From Breviolum minutum Mf 1.05b.01 (Eukaryota; Sar; Dinophyceae; Suessiales; Symbiodiniaceae), in assembly GCA_000507305.1 (NCBI GenBank), contig DF239210.1, positions 1 through 64,000 of the forward strand: a DNA stretch of 64,000 nt, in the 5' to 3' direction. The position numbers and the translations under genes were made by a program. Position 1 is the first letter of the stretch; every line of letters starts with the position of its first letter. Shown one piece after another: positions 20,341 to 30,255 of this stretch. The notes under the pieces were generated by a model, which did not search any database, was not told the DNA's origin, and worked only from the letters and a program-made list of their open reading frames with translations.

Positions 20341-20919
20341 AGTGAAGAAGTAAAAGTAATTAGGTAGATGACTAACTAGCTCACTAGCCAACTTACTGAC
20401 TCAGTAGCTAACCATGCCATCAACTAGCTAACTCAGTAATCAGCTAAATAATATAAAAGTAAAGGTGTAAACAATGTACAATGTTCAATACATAAGTGAA
20501 CAACTACAGTAGCTAACGACACTCGCTAGGTGACAAACTGAGTGCAAGAATCTGGATGAAATCCCCTGGCCTAAGTGTGGTTGCAAAAAAACATTTTACT
20601 GGAGCAACATGTCAACCCAAAAGAAATATAAAGCCCTGTCTGTGTAAGCGAGGAATTCCTACTGAACCAGGTCTTTCTCCTCAATGAAGCAGCGTAATTT
20701 GATATAAACCTCACGTCATGTACATCCCCAAACACAGAAATCATGTTCATTTGTACACTAAACAGTAGTACACAAGTTATTTTGGCACCAGCACAGTGAT
20801 TTTATGCAATACATCTATTGAATAGATATAATTATATTAATATATAAATCAATATAATATAGATAATATAAACATATCTATACAAAAATGAAATGCATAT
20901 CTTTCAAAACAGCTTGTGA

Positions 20920-21178
20920 TCAAAAGCTCGGCTGAGTTAAGCCCATCTTTTCGAAAAGGATGTTGAGTCGCCCGACTTCCGCATCCATATCTTCAGCCCT
21001 CAGAATGTGAAGATGAAAATTCAATAGCTGTTTCTGGTTCCCTTAAAAGATGGTAGGTGATATATATATATATAATCAATAGGCAATATATAAGTCGTAT
21101 ATAAGTGGTATATACTGCCAATTGGGGGATTATATGGTACCTACCAGGAAAATCCATTGAAAAATACATTTGTTTCAC
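20920..21178 (-). CDS. Gene end with a family K intron, possible coiled-coil C terminus
   Basis: Downstream of the family K acceptor (AACCAG at 21034) the exon 21033-20920 is open in phase 0 and includes AEDMDAEVGRLNILFEKMGL to TGA, an amphipathic helix. The exon upstream of the element (21178-21166, FSMDFP) joins in phase 1 to a different frame, ETAIEFSSSHSEG, which stops sooner. The two readings conflict, so the exact structure is open. No family recognised. Confidence 0.42.
21034..21165 (-). mobile_element. Family K element
   Basis: TTTCTGGTTCCCTTAAAAG...TACCTACCAGGAAA ends, and an internal ATATAAGTGGTATAT hairpin. Matches 58238-58369. Confidence 0.75.
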
Positions 21179-21289
21179 TGGGGTATTTTCACCCCCAGAA
21201 GGGAGCTCATTTTTTCAACAACATTCTGGGTAAAGATGGGATCCCCCAACAAAAAGGGAGGTTAGTCAGAATGTAGAGATGAAAAAAAT

Positions 21290-21372
21290 GATGGTATATT
21301 CACCCACATGGATGGTTGATTTTTATGGTAAATGCAGGTAAATATGCCCATGCATGGAAGCTATTGGTTTCA
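21290..21372. mobile_element. MITE family D copy
   Basis: GGTATATTCACCCACATGGATGG...GTAAATGCAGGTAAATATGCCCATGCATGG. Confidence 0.65.
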
Positions 21373-21451
21373 AACAAACCCAAATTAATGAAATAATTCT
21401 TCCCTAAGGATCCAGATATGTTGTAAGAGTCAGGGATTACCCCTAGGATCC

Positions 21452-21520
21452 ATGTATCCATAGACATCCAAACACCTAACAAGGCATTTGGACCCCATAA
21501 ACTAAAACACCTTCTCAGTA
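21452..21520. mobile_element. Family C fragment
   Basis: TAGACATCCAAACACC...AAGGCATTTGGACCCC...AACACCTTCTCAG. Confidence 0.5.
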
Positions 21521-22152
21521 GGCGTTGTCATGCACCCAAAAGAATGAACAACCAGTGGTAGCCAACTCATCCGTTGACGTTGAAATTGTGCTCCAAAAAA
21601 AGTCCACCAAACATTGTGCTACAGGTGCACATCAGAAATCAGGATTCCATCCTGGTGAAGGACGTTTTCTTCCAAACCACCACCCCAGCAACAAATGATG
21701 AAAAACGTAAGAAATAGGGATAGTAGGGGGCCTTACATTGAAAACAAATTGCTGCATATATTCCAACTGACATCATGGGCAAGTGGCAGGTTCCAAAGTA
21801 TTTTTAGAACTCTCCACTGTATCTACGGCATATTTACCTACATTGCCTACTACACATTTGACCTTAAACTAACCCCAAATCTGGGTAAATAAAACATACA
21901 TTGAATTACATTGATACCATACTGAATTACACATGTACATATATGCATACATATACACCATATTGTCTTACATGTTTATTGTTAACATTTATTGTTTTCT
22001 CATTGATGCCACTTGACAGCAAAATTAGCTTCAGTCCAAGTCAAACCCTCCATGATGTGAAATTTGATGTGTTCCCACCATCTGTTGAAGAACTTGTTTC
22101 TAAAAAAGTCACATCATGATGCCATGATTGGGTCTGGAAAAGCGACTTCAAA

Positions 22153-22251
22153 ACCCATACCATCCAAGGGACGAATGGTATATTTACCATATATACTTGA
22201 TTTTCATGGTAAATGTAGGTAAATAAAATATCATACATGGATGGTATGGGA
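22153..22251. mobile_element. MITE family D copy
   Basis: CCCATACCATCC...GGTATATTTACC...GGTAAATGTAGGTAAATA...GGATGGTATGGG. Confidence 0.85.
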
Positions 22252-22254
22252 AAT

Positions 22255-22537
22255 TCAACGCTTGAATGAAGTCCATGTCTGATCATGATGGACATGGCGA
22301 AGCTCTGCAATCAGAAGTTTGCTGGTCCGTTTTTTTTTGGGGATGGAAGGGATTCGAGAAGTGCTGGTGGTATTACCCTCCAATTAACTAAGATAGCTGG
22401 CTGGAATATCCCCATGTTCAATAGGAAATACCTCTTCAAAGGTTCCATGTTTATTTCCATGTTAGTTTGCCACTTGAGCTCTCCCACTCCGAACCACTGT
22501 CATCGAAGATCTCGCTGCCATGGCAAGCCGTGCTCTC
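22255..22537 (-). CDS. Two-exon basic protein gene with a GC-AG family B intron
   Basis: Exon 22537-22471 follows the strong acceptor ttttctcttaacacag and carries an ATG at 22521 (MAARSSMTVVRSGRAQV). Exon 22377-22255 reads GNTTSTSRIPSIPKKKRTSK and LLIAELRHVHHDQTW to TGA. The donor is CAAGTG|GCAAAC (GC), the acceptor ATTGGAG|GGT, phase 0. The family B element is the whole 93-nt intron. The stop codon lies next to a family D element. If translation starts at the ATG the product has 57 residues, and the acceptor could receive a spliced leader. Confidence 0.6.
22378..22470 (-). mobile_element. Family B introner with GC donor
   Basis: GCAAACTAACATGG...CCAGCTATCTTAGTTAATTGGAG on the minus strand. 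Confidence 0.72.
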
Positions 22538-22634
22538 CTGTGTTAAGAGAAAAACGGCATGGTGCATGGAACCTGTGATGACCGGTCATCCAACCTTTTG
22601 CTGGTTTAGAAGACCTGTCAGAAATGGCTTGGGC

Positions 22635-22832
22635 TCAGTTACCTCTGCTTCAAACTAAGATGATTGGAGGGAAATCTGTTATGTTCCATAGGAAACGCAT
22701 CTTCTGTCACGGTCGGTTTGCCATTGCTATAGTGGCTTACCCAACCGTTAGGGCTGATGAAGCCACAATTCCGCCAACTTTCTTTGAAGCCAGGTTGATT
22801 ACACTCCCAGCAAAATTAACATAAGCACCTTC
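22635..22832 (-). CDS. Gene end with a family B intron; Gly/Ala/Ser-rich hydrophobic segment
   Basis: Exon 22832-22741 follows acceptor ggaagctctcag and reads EGAYVNFAGSVINLASKKVG and then GIVASSALTVG, ending GGTTGG|GTAAGC. The terminal exon 22644-22635 after GAAGCAG gives only Gly-Asn and TGA. The junction is phase 2 and the intron (96 nt) is a diverged family B element. The next minus-strand exon begins less than 100 bases downstream. No family recognised. Confidence 0.6.
22645..22740 (-). mobile_element. Family B introner (diverged)
   Basis: GTAAGCCACTATAGCAATGG...CTTAGTTTGAAGCAG on the minus strand. Confidence 0.65.
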
Positions 22833-22942
22833 CTGAGAGCTTCCCAAAAGGAAATTCATCTTCCACCCCCAGTGTTCCAGGTGCTAAATTATTTTTTGGG
22901 TGGTTGTAATCACAACTTCCCTGTCAGCATGTTTTACTTCAG

Positions 22943-23197
22943 ATGCACTGCTTCATTGCAGATGGGGCCCCTTTTAATCCAGCCCACCATCCCTCACTTT
23001 CCACCATCCCAGTTGCACCTCGTCCAAGGGGAGAATCATGCAACCCTGGGGCCAGGCTTACATGGGGTGCATGGGGACCACCTTCCACGACATACATCCC
23101 CTACATGTCCTTGGAAAAGGGGACCGATGTAGACAGGGAAAAAAGGTCTTCCAACCATCCTTTTCCAGGGGGAAGCTGGGGGAGCTATGGTTTCAAG
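22943..23197 (+). CDS. Candidate exon, unrecognised
   Basis: An 85-codon phase 0-0 exon between acceptor gcatgttttacttcag and donor TTCAAG|GTGAGC. It includes MHCFIADGAPFNPAHHPSLS and YIPYMSLEKGTDVDREKRSS and is rich in Pro and Gly. The first codon is ATG, so it could be an initial exon. No partner exon found. Confidence 0.45.
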
Positions 23198-23257
23198 GTG
23201 AGCGATTGACTCCTACAAATCATCATGAATTTAAAACCCAGCAGAAACACTCATGAC

Positions 23258-23466
23258 TTAATACCCACATCTCTCAACCGCAAATAGGAGCAGAAAAATT
23301 AAGACACGTCCATGCACCACCCGTTTTTGCAAATATAAAGTTGTCAATCTCTCATGGGATCTCTTGGGGATGATAGACGTAGAAGAACAAAAACGGCATG
23401 TGGCATCCACGAATAACATGACATCTGGTGCATCTGGCGCAGTAAACATGGCATGGCATACGCCCC
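23258..23466 (-). CDS. Candidate terminal exon, unrecognised
   Basis: Open from the acceptor tgttacatttcag, which is the end of a family B variant, to TAA. It contains MFTAPDAPDVMLFVDATCRF and a hydrophobic VLIFLLLFAVE near the C terminus. The exon on the other side of the element does not join cleanly in phase, so the gene structure is unresolved. Confidence 0.42.
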
Positions 23467-23467
23467 C

Positions 23468-23570
23468 TGAAATGTAACATGACTGGTTGGAAAAACAACA
23501 ATTTAAAGATGTATATCCATTAAAACTGGTGATTTTCCACCAATGTCATGTTAGTTTTCAGGAGAGTATT
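23468..23570. mobile_element. Family B variant
   Basis: CCTGAAATGTAACATGACTGG...CCAATGTCATGTTAGTTTTCAGGAG. Confidence 0.7.
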
Positions 23571-23758
23571 TCCTGATAGTTTCAGCTGCGGGTTGACCCT
23601 GCTCCAGGAATTGGAAGCTAGGACAGAATGGCTTGGGCATCTGAACATGCACCCAATCAGCAACAGGCGAACTGGCAACCACCCATGACCCAAAACATCC
23701 ATACAAAAACAAACAACAAATATCCCACAAAAAGCCCAACATAACTTAAAATAACACC

Positions 23759-23956
23759 ATGATACACCATGTACCATTTGTATATGATGTATTTGAAACC
23801 TACGGTAAGAAAAAGCAACAACGGCCAGAAAAAATACCTGACTTCGCGAAGGCGCAGGTTGAACACCAACACTGCATCGATCAAGGCCCCCCCACGTTCT
23901 TGTCACGAATAATACGGCTTTCCTGGAAACTCGATCATTGGACAAATCTTTCATAA
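23759..23956. other. Region open on both strands, probably an exon
   Basis: Plus: MIHHVPFVYDVFETYG then a GTAAGA donor, with DFAKAQVEHQHCIDQGPP downstream. Minus: a 144-codon frame with hydrophobic segments reaching into the family B variant. Strand not decided. Confidence 0.3.
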
Positions 23957-24204
23957 TGATATGTTTGACATTCTATCAAGACATTCTTTTGGCAAAACAA
24001 GCATGTCTTTGCTTCTTTTGTTGGGACCCGGCATCCTGTGAAAAATGATGGACTTTTGGATTTTTTCCCATCACCTGGCATGGTGCTAAACCATGCAAAC
24101 CTGTCATTACAGTGGTAATATCAACTAAATACCAACATTAAACTGCTTAGCCCTCCAGATTTTTGCAGCCAAAAAAACCCAACGAAACCTTCTTGGCAGT
24201 ACTT

Positions 24205-24345
24205 GTAGGATCATCCCATGACGGACGTAAGTGGTCAACAAGCATGGCTAGTAAGTCCCCTTTCAGTAGGGTTGGTCAAGTTATGAATAGCTCGTAAACC
24301 CCTTACTGTAACCAACCCCGAACTAAGTGGCGGCCCATCCTCCAC
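24205..24345. mobile_element. MITE family H copy
   Basis: CTTGTAGGATCATCCCATG...GGCGGCCCATCCTCCACGTAG. Confidence 0.65.
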
Positions 24346-24631
24346 GTAGGGAATTTTGCCCTCAACACTTTCCCGCACCTGAAAATGCCCTTCCTCCAGC
24401 AAATCCTCGGCAATCTATAGACGTGGACCACCCAAAAAAATGTAGGAAGAGTTTGAATCTATTCCCCACCCAGTTTAGGAATCGTGACAAATGAGTCCGT
24501 TTTAGTTCCAGATTCCGAAACCTTTTTTGGGAACATCCTCCTTTTAGTGACGATCCGGCATCATGGGTGGCGACGTGTCAATCCAAGTAATCCCGGGATT
24601 TGAGCGGCAATAAAAACCAATCAAACCAAGG

Positions 24632-24983
24632 TCACATGAAGCCATGGTGTACACCCCTGAAGATTATCATAGAACCTGAAAATGATGGTTTGGAAGATGA
24701 TTTTCCGGATTTCAAGTGGGTAATTTTTAGGTTCCATGTTAATCTTACATCTTACAGGGTGTGACATCTTGGTAAGGAGATTTTCTCGGCAAACTAACCC
24801 GTGTCATGATGTCATGCCTGGGGGTTTTCAGAGGGTTTGTTTGTTCCATCTGTTTTTTTTTTTGTGGGGGTCTTTTTTCAACAACGGGTGCTAAACTTCT
24901 GCACTCCGTGTATGTTGGAATGGTGACAACATAACTAACGCAAATCATACCAATGAATAAATGCCATGGAAGAAAACATACTT
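24632..24983 (-). CDS. Two-exon gene end with a short family B intron
   Basis: Exon 24983-24756 follows the strong acceptor tttgattgttttcag. It has a hydrophobic segment LFIGMICVSYVVTIP, then LAPVVEKRPPQKKKQMEQTN, and ends CACCCT|GTAAGA. Exon 24675-24632 follows CATCATTTTCAG and reads SMIIFRGVHHGFM to TGA. The junction is phase 1 and the intron 80 nt. One membrane segment plus a basic tail suggests a small membrane protein. No family recognised. Confidence 0.62.
24676..24755 (-). mobile_element. Family B variant as an intron (80 bp)
   Basis: GTAAGATGTAAGATTAACATGGAACC...CCAAACCATCATTTTCAG. Confidence 0.65.
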
Positions 24984-25483
24984 CTGAAAACAATCAAATA
25001 TGTACTTATTGATTTAATGTGGTTTCGAGTAACTACGGCTCTAGCAGAAACCCGATGTATAGATACATTGCGTTGTATAGCAACACAAGAGTCGTTTTGG
25101 ATATTGGAACTTTGGAAGGCATGCATCATACATTTCAAAATAATATTTGCCAATCCGATAATCCACACTGATGGAAATACAAATCTTAAAAGCACAGTCT
25201 AAGTCTCTCACTTAATCACTGCGAAGTAAAGCAATACCTTTCTGTTTCCCTATGCTTCCCTATGCTCTCTATTGCCAACCTTGCTAAAGATATCTTAAAG
25301 AAACACATTGTCTACCGCTTGAAATCTGGTGGTCCAATTCACGTGCGACCAAACCTGCGAAAACCCAAAGGTGGACCCAGCATTGCAGCGACCTCTGGTG
25401 GTTTCTATTAACCCCATAACATTCCATGGAAAATCCTCTCTGAAAGATGTATTTCTTCTTGAAAATGAAGGATTTTGCAATCT

Positions 25484-25583
25484 CATACCATCCATGTGTT
25501 TTTGATCACATTTACCTACATGGATGTTTGATTTTTATGGCAAACAAATGTAGGTGACATATACCATTCCCGGATTCCCAGCC
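25484..25583. mobile_element. MITE family D copy
   Basis: CATACCATCCATG...ATTTACCTACATGG...ATGTAGGTGACATATACCATTCCC. Confidence 0.65.
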
Positions 25584-25622
25584 CATGGATTCTATGGGCG
25601 AAAAAACTGGAAGTTTGACACC

Positions 25623-25832
25623 TGCTGATGCCTTTTGATGCCATTTTTTTCGTTTCCCCGCATCATCACGCAGGTTTGCGTAGTAGGCCATCATTGTGTG
25701 CAGCTCGCGGATGGGTGGAAGACTGTGTTTTTCATCAGCACCTGCAACGGCTGTCAAAAGTGACGAAGCTATTGTGCAGAACAAACTGACGAATTTAAAC
25801 AACTTGGATCCTGAACAAGGGGAACTAGCCAT
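25623..25832 (-). CDS. First exon of a secreted or plastid-targeted protein
   Basis: The ATG at 25832 opens MASSPCSGSKLFKFVSLFCT, followed by IASSLLTAVAGA, a textbook signal peptide with an Ala-x-Ala-like site. Hydrophilic HSLPPIRELHTMMAYYANLR and KKWHQKASA follow. A donor GCATCAGCAG|GTGTCA lies at the end and a family D element follows in the presumed intron. In dinoflagellates such a leader can also route proteins to the plastid. Downstream exons not identified. Confidence 0.55.
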
Positions 25833-26032
25833 TGAATTACATCTGCATTGCTTAGTGCAACCTGCATGCTGGATTCCTGTGAGTAAAAAACATACAACGA
25901 AAACTCTCCATCAATTGCTATGATGTGTAAAGGTTTGAATTGGAAATGGCTTGGAATGCTCACCGGCCCAGGAGTATTGACCACTAGGATTCCAGCTGAC
26001 TTCCTGCTTCCCTCCTTCCCTCCTTTCCTTCT

Positions 26033-26038
26033 TCCCTT

Positions 26039-26110
<72 letters not shown>
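26033..26110. repeat. (CT)n microsatellite
   Basis: Pure CT run up to the N gap. Confidence 0.95.
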
Positions 26111-26298
26111 NNNNNNNNNNNNNNNNNNNNNNNNNNNNNNNNNNNNNNNNNNNNNNNNNNNNNNNNNNNNNNNNNNNNNNNNNNNNNNNNNNNNNNNNNN
26201 NNNNNNNNNNNNNNNNNNNNNNNNNNNNNNNNNNNNNNNNNNNNNNNNNNNNNNNNNNNNNNNNNNNNNNNNNNNNNNNNNNNNNNNNNNNNNNNNNN
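26111..26298. other. Assembly gap (188 N)
   Basis: Run of N between CT and TTG-type repeats. Confidence 0.99.
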
Positions 26299-26478
26299 TT
26301 GTTGTTTGTTGCTTGTTGTTTGTTGCTTGTTGTTTGTTGCTTGTTGTTTGTTGCTTGTTGTTTGTTGCTTGTTGTTTGTTGCTTGTTGTTTGTTGCTTGT
26401 TGTTTGTTGCTTGTTGTTTGTTGCTTGTTGTTTGTTGCTTGTTGTTTGTTGCTTGTTGTTTGTTGCTTGTTGTTTGTT
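26299..26478. repeat. 14-bp minisatellite (TTGTTGTTTGTTGC)n
   Basis: About 12 near-identical units. A related but irregular tract precedes copy 2 at 50300-50380, so this repeat marks the left edge of the duplicated segment. Confidence 0.9.
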
Positions 26479-26589
26479 CTTCTTCTGCCTTTTCTGTATT
26501 TTTCACGTTCCTTTTCATCCTAGTTCTTGTTCTTGCAACCACGCCAAGGGCGTTTCCAATCCCATCTGCTCCCCCCCCTGGGGCTAAAA

Positions 26590-27400
26590 TAAATCTAAAA
26601 CAACAAATCTATATGTATATATAAAATGTTTATCTTCAACATGTAGATTCATATTTGGATGAGATACTTCTAGTTTGGATCATCTAACTTGGCGTCATTT
26701 TTCATTTTGACCTGATTGAATCACTCCAACATGGGGAGATTCCTCTTGACCAAGGGATGGACCCTTCGACATAAAGAGCCCTACATAATGATGGTATGAA
26801 TTACTATATACAGGGGTCTGCTTTTATAATGACATCTAAATATAGGGTCCATAATGTATGATTGTATGACATCTATATAGGGGTCTTAGATTATATAATC
26901 ATAATATGTTGATTACGGCAATTGTTAATCCGTAATTAAATACAATATAATACAATCACTAGACTATACATATCTATGTCCATGGGGAAACCATGAGAAA
27001 AGATCAGGGGCTTTGAAGTTTGGACCATACAGGTTGAAAGGGACAGGTTCTCATCAACATCAAGCCAAAAGTTCAGTAACCCAAACCTATACGGTTAACC
27101 CAAACCTATACGGTATATCTTGAAAGAGCTGACTGTTTTGGAAGGATCAACTTCAGGGTTGTAGATACAAAGCCAAACCCCTGGTGCCAGCTTGGTACCC
27201 AGTACCATCTGTGGCGAATAGTTTCCGAAAATGTATAGGGGACAAATCTGCAACCTTGAACTTGAAACCTCATCAAACGTGAACAAATACATGATGATCT
27301 TGGAAGGGACATGACGGATCTGAATGTTTTCCGGCACTCTGACATGATTTTGCGATCATCTTGCAGTTTAAAAGTTGAGAAGTGCAACTCTTGCAAAGTT
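26590..27400. other. Non-coding flank of the duplicated segment
   Basis: AT-rich, downstream of the AP2 gene. Alignable with 50500-51280, including the ggtctatatag-type runs. No gene supported; probably 3' UTR and spacer. Confidence 0.5.
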
Positions 27401-27415
27401 TTCGATATTTACAAC

Positions 27416-28468
27416 TCAGGACTTCTGATTGCTGCACTTGCGGCGCTTCTTCTCGAGCTCTGGCTTGGACTTTGCCATCTTCTCTCGGTCCTTCTCCTGC
27501 CTCTTCCTCCAAACCACCGCCACTTGGAAGGAACGCTCCAGCTCTGCCTCGGAGTGATCCTTGGGCTTCACTCTGAAATTGCGGTTCGCACCACCGACGT
27601 TGCACTGAGCATGCCATTGCTGTTCCCCTTGATTCCAGCTCACCCCACCATACGGCACCTTTGGCTCGAACACGGGCAGCGCCGACAAGGTGCTCACGGC
27701 CTTCACCTCGCGTTGCAAGCCGTGCAGCTCTTGGAGCCGCAAGGCCTCGGCCTCGGCCGCCGCCTTCTCGGTGAACCAGCCGCCAAAAATAATTTTCAGT
27801 GGCTCCTTCGGATTGCTTTTCTTCAAAGTACTCCTCACTCGCCACTTCCGTCGCTTCTCATGCCACCCCACTCCAGGCACATCGCTGGTGAAGCTGGGAT
27901 CCCGCTCCTTCGGCTCCTCAAGGATGCCCTTGCGCACCAGCTCGGCATGGAAGGCCTTGGTGGCCTCCAGGGCGGCCGCGTCAGCCTCAGTCTCAGAGCG
28001 ACCATTGACCATGAACTTCTTGACGGAAAACACTCGATTCGTCTTGCCTTTTCTCTTCCCTTCGGAATCGTACTTCGGGATCTGGACCTCCCAAGCAAAG
28101 CAGGTGCTATTCCAACCCACTCCTGGCACACCACTCTGTTTCATCAAGTTGTCCCTCCTGAACTTGTTCGGCTTGAGTACCTCTGCAGAGGCTGGAGCAA
28201 GCATAGTGTGCGGGGCTGCACTTGCAGCTTCTCTGAGGATTGCATCTTTGGGTTTCAGCTCCTCTGCAGCTGCACCAACCGATTCAAAGACTTCCACTCC
28301 TTGCATGGCACCACTGCCTCCTGTGGATGAGAGTCGTCGAAGACCATTCTCATCGAAGGCCCAACCACGACCGGCCCAGACAGAGGTGGGCAAGTCCCTC
28401 ATCCAAGGCCACATCTTCATGCAGTCCATGCCACGGACCTTGTAGTCCTGGATTGCTTTCCACAGCAT
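27416..28468 (-). CDS. Three-AP2-domain DNA-binding protein, copy 1
   Basis: An intact 350-residue frame. Three AP2-type units are visible: about 111-181 (SGVPGVGWNSTCFAWEV), 195-250 (SDVPGVGWHEKRRKWRV) and 271-325 (YGGVSWNQGEQQWHAQC). Each has the GVxW...W strand pattern followed by an Ala/Glu-rich helix (AAAEAEALRLQELHG). A basic tail (EKKRRKCSNQKS) could be a nuclear signal. AP2 domains bind DNA through the three-stranded sheet, so a transcription-factor or chromatin role is likely. TAG lies directly before the ATG (…CTAG|ATG), so the ATG is either the start next to a leader acceptor or an exon edge. The antisense 339-codon frame is a shadow. Confidence 0.85.
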   Translation of the reverse strand: MLWKAIQDYKVRGMDCMKMWPWMRDLPTSVWAGRGWAFDENGLRRLSSTGGSGAMQGVEVFESVGAAAEELKPKDAILREAASAAPHTMLAPASAEVLKPNKFRRDNLMKQSGVPGVGWNSTCFAWEVQIPKYDSEGKRKGKTNRVFSVKKFMVNGRSETEADAAALEATKAFHAELVRKGILEEPKERDPSFTSDVPGVGWHEKRRKWRVRSTLKKSNPKEPLKIIFGGWFTEKAAAEAEALRLQELHGLQREVKAVSTLSALPVFEPKVPYGGVSWNQGEQQWHAQCNVGGANRNFRVKPKDHSEAELERSFQVAVVWRKRQEKDREKMAKSKPELEKKRRKCSNQKS

Positions 28469-28898
28469 CTAGCTATATTGCACATGACAAATTGTTGAAA
28501 AACGGCGCGCTGTTGCACACAACACCAAATCTTGCAGAGCAAACATAACCATAGAAATATCTGTTCGGCTGATGAATTCTAGAAAGATATCTTAATAATA
28601 TATGATAATATCATCATCCATGTAAACATATTGAAGCGACTGTGCCCTGCAAACTTCCAGAGAACAGTCCTGGCCAAGAGCATCCTGTCCCTCGAAGGCG
28701 AATTCGGCTGCCGAGGGTGAACTATTCCGCTCCACTTGTAACATCGGTGCAGATGCCCCTTCCTCCACAGAATTTTGCAAGTTGTGTTCTATACCATTCT
28801 GACTTGGCTTCATGAGACAAAGCAATGAAGTGTACAGTTTAAGTGTCACATGTTGAGAAAGATATAGAAAGATCATATTGCAATAATCCTGGCCTCAC

Positions 28899-29053
28899 TT
28901 GGAATCGTATGCTGACTGTGCTTTTCGTGAAAGCGCTGCAGGCACCGCAAGGCACGTGCATTGAGACGCTGCACACATGCTGGTGCATCTTCTGGTGGTG
29001 CAGTTGGCATTTCTCTTGCCGAACGCAAGAAGAAGTTGGCAGGGCAGCAAGGC
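28899..29053 (-). CDS. Conserved 155-nt exon between the two genes of copy 1
   Basis: Acceptor gtgtagtttttgcgcag and donor CCAA|GTGAGG are present in both copies, and the exon length (155 nt) is the same in copy 2. Two frames are plausible: one gives MPTAPPEDAPACVQRLNARA and an amphipathic helix, the other is Cys-rich (CTTRRCTSMCAASQCTC). Which gene it belongs to is not settled. Confidence 0.5.
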
Positions 29054-29769
29054 CTGCGCAAAAACTACACGAGGCGATTCAGGGCACGTGGATGTCGAGC
29101 AAATCAAAAGAAATGATAGCAGACAATCATACCAGCATGGACCCCAAACAGGTCGGCAACAAAACAAAGAAACTTAGGATTTTGTAATTTATTTTAGAAG
29201 ACACCGTGCTACCTGGCACACGGCCAATGCCAAGACAGATGCGCACAGGCCTTTGTGAAGACCTGTTTTTTCTTAAGAGGAAACCCCACAAGTAAACCTG
29301 TTTAGGGAGCAATTGATATTTTTTATTCCATGCCTGTGAGACATTGCCTCCTCCGCGCTGAAAAACATGCCGTCTTTACCCCTGTGTCGACTCATACGAA
29401 TCCAACTTTCAAATTTCTTCCGGAGCACTCCGTGGTTTAAGTCCTACGTATCCTACCGCTCCCATGTACAGTTACATGCACGGTGAGTGCATAAAAACAT
29501 GCAAACTTCAATTGAGGATGGACAGCAAACTTGAGATGCACCATTGAATTTGGAAATACCGACACGCTGTGATGGAGTGCACCACTACTCCCTCAATGCC
29601 ATAGTATTTTCCGAGGAACTTCGTCACAATAAGTCTAACTGGAGTGCTTTCTAAAGCATTGACTCAAGTTCGTACCCACAAAAAAACAGGAAGAAATGTA
29701 ACAGTATGTAAAAAATATACGAAACTGTCAATCCCTTGGTCTACTTGGTCTACTTGTCTAGCCCATTTT

Positions 29770-29875
29770 CATCCATTTTCCATTCTTCGGATGAGATCCA
29801 TTCTATCTTCAAATCCACCAAGTCAGAAAACAACTTGATTGCCTCGTCGGGCTCCAAGTCTTGGAACTGCGGAAA
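29770..29875 (-). CDS. Possible exon, copy 1
   Basis: After the acceptor ttagctttccgcag the frame reads FQDLEPDEAIKLFSDLVDLK and WISSEEWKMDENG. Copy 2 has the same start, but a 10-bp difference near the exon end changes the frame there. Assignment to the charged-protein gene is a guess. Confidence 0.35.
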
Positions 29876-30255
29876 GCTAAGCACTGCTTGGCCCATGCGG
29901 CAGCTTGTGAAGCAAAATCATCCAAAGATCTGGCTGCAGCGCCAGCTGGGTCCTGCCAAACGAGGGAAGTCTCGTGAAAGCCCACTCCACTCCATGAAAA
30001 CATCATTGTGGATGTCAGCAGACGTTAGAAGTCTAAATTGAGTGTACAGTTGGCCAAACCTGCCACGCAAACGCCTCACAAAGTTAGCATACCGTATGCA
30101 TAATTGGTATAACTTGAAGATGCAATGAACATGCCTCATGTTGTTCTCAATCACCCATCTATCGTTTTCATTTTGGTCGTCACCCTCCATGCTTTCTGCT
30201 GTAAGTGCCCAACATACAACAATCTACAGATCACATCTGTCCATGTGAGCTCAAA

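Noticed and set aside
25769-26624. Long frames with Ser-Leu, Glu-Arg and CCLLFVACC runs
   Set aside because: They come from the CT and 14-bp minisatellite repeats and the N gap.
27311-28330. 339-codon plus-strand frame over the AP2 gene
   Set aside because: A shadow of the minus-strand AP2 frame, which shows a recognisable domain pattern in both copies; the same shadow exists in copy 2 at 51192-52151.
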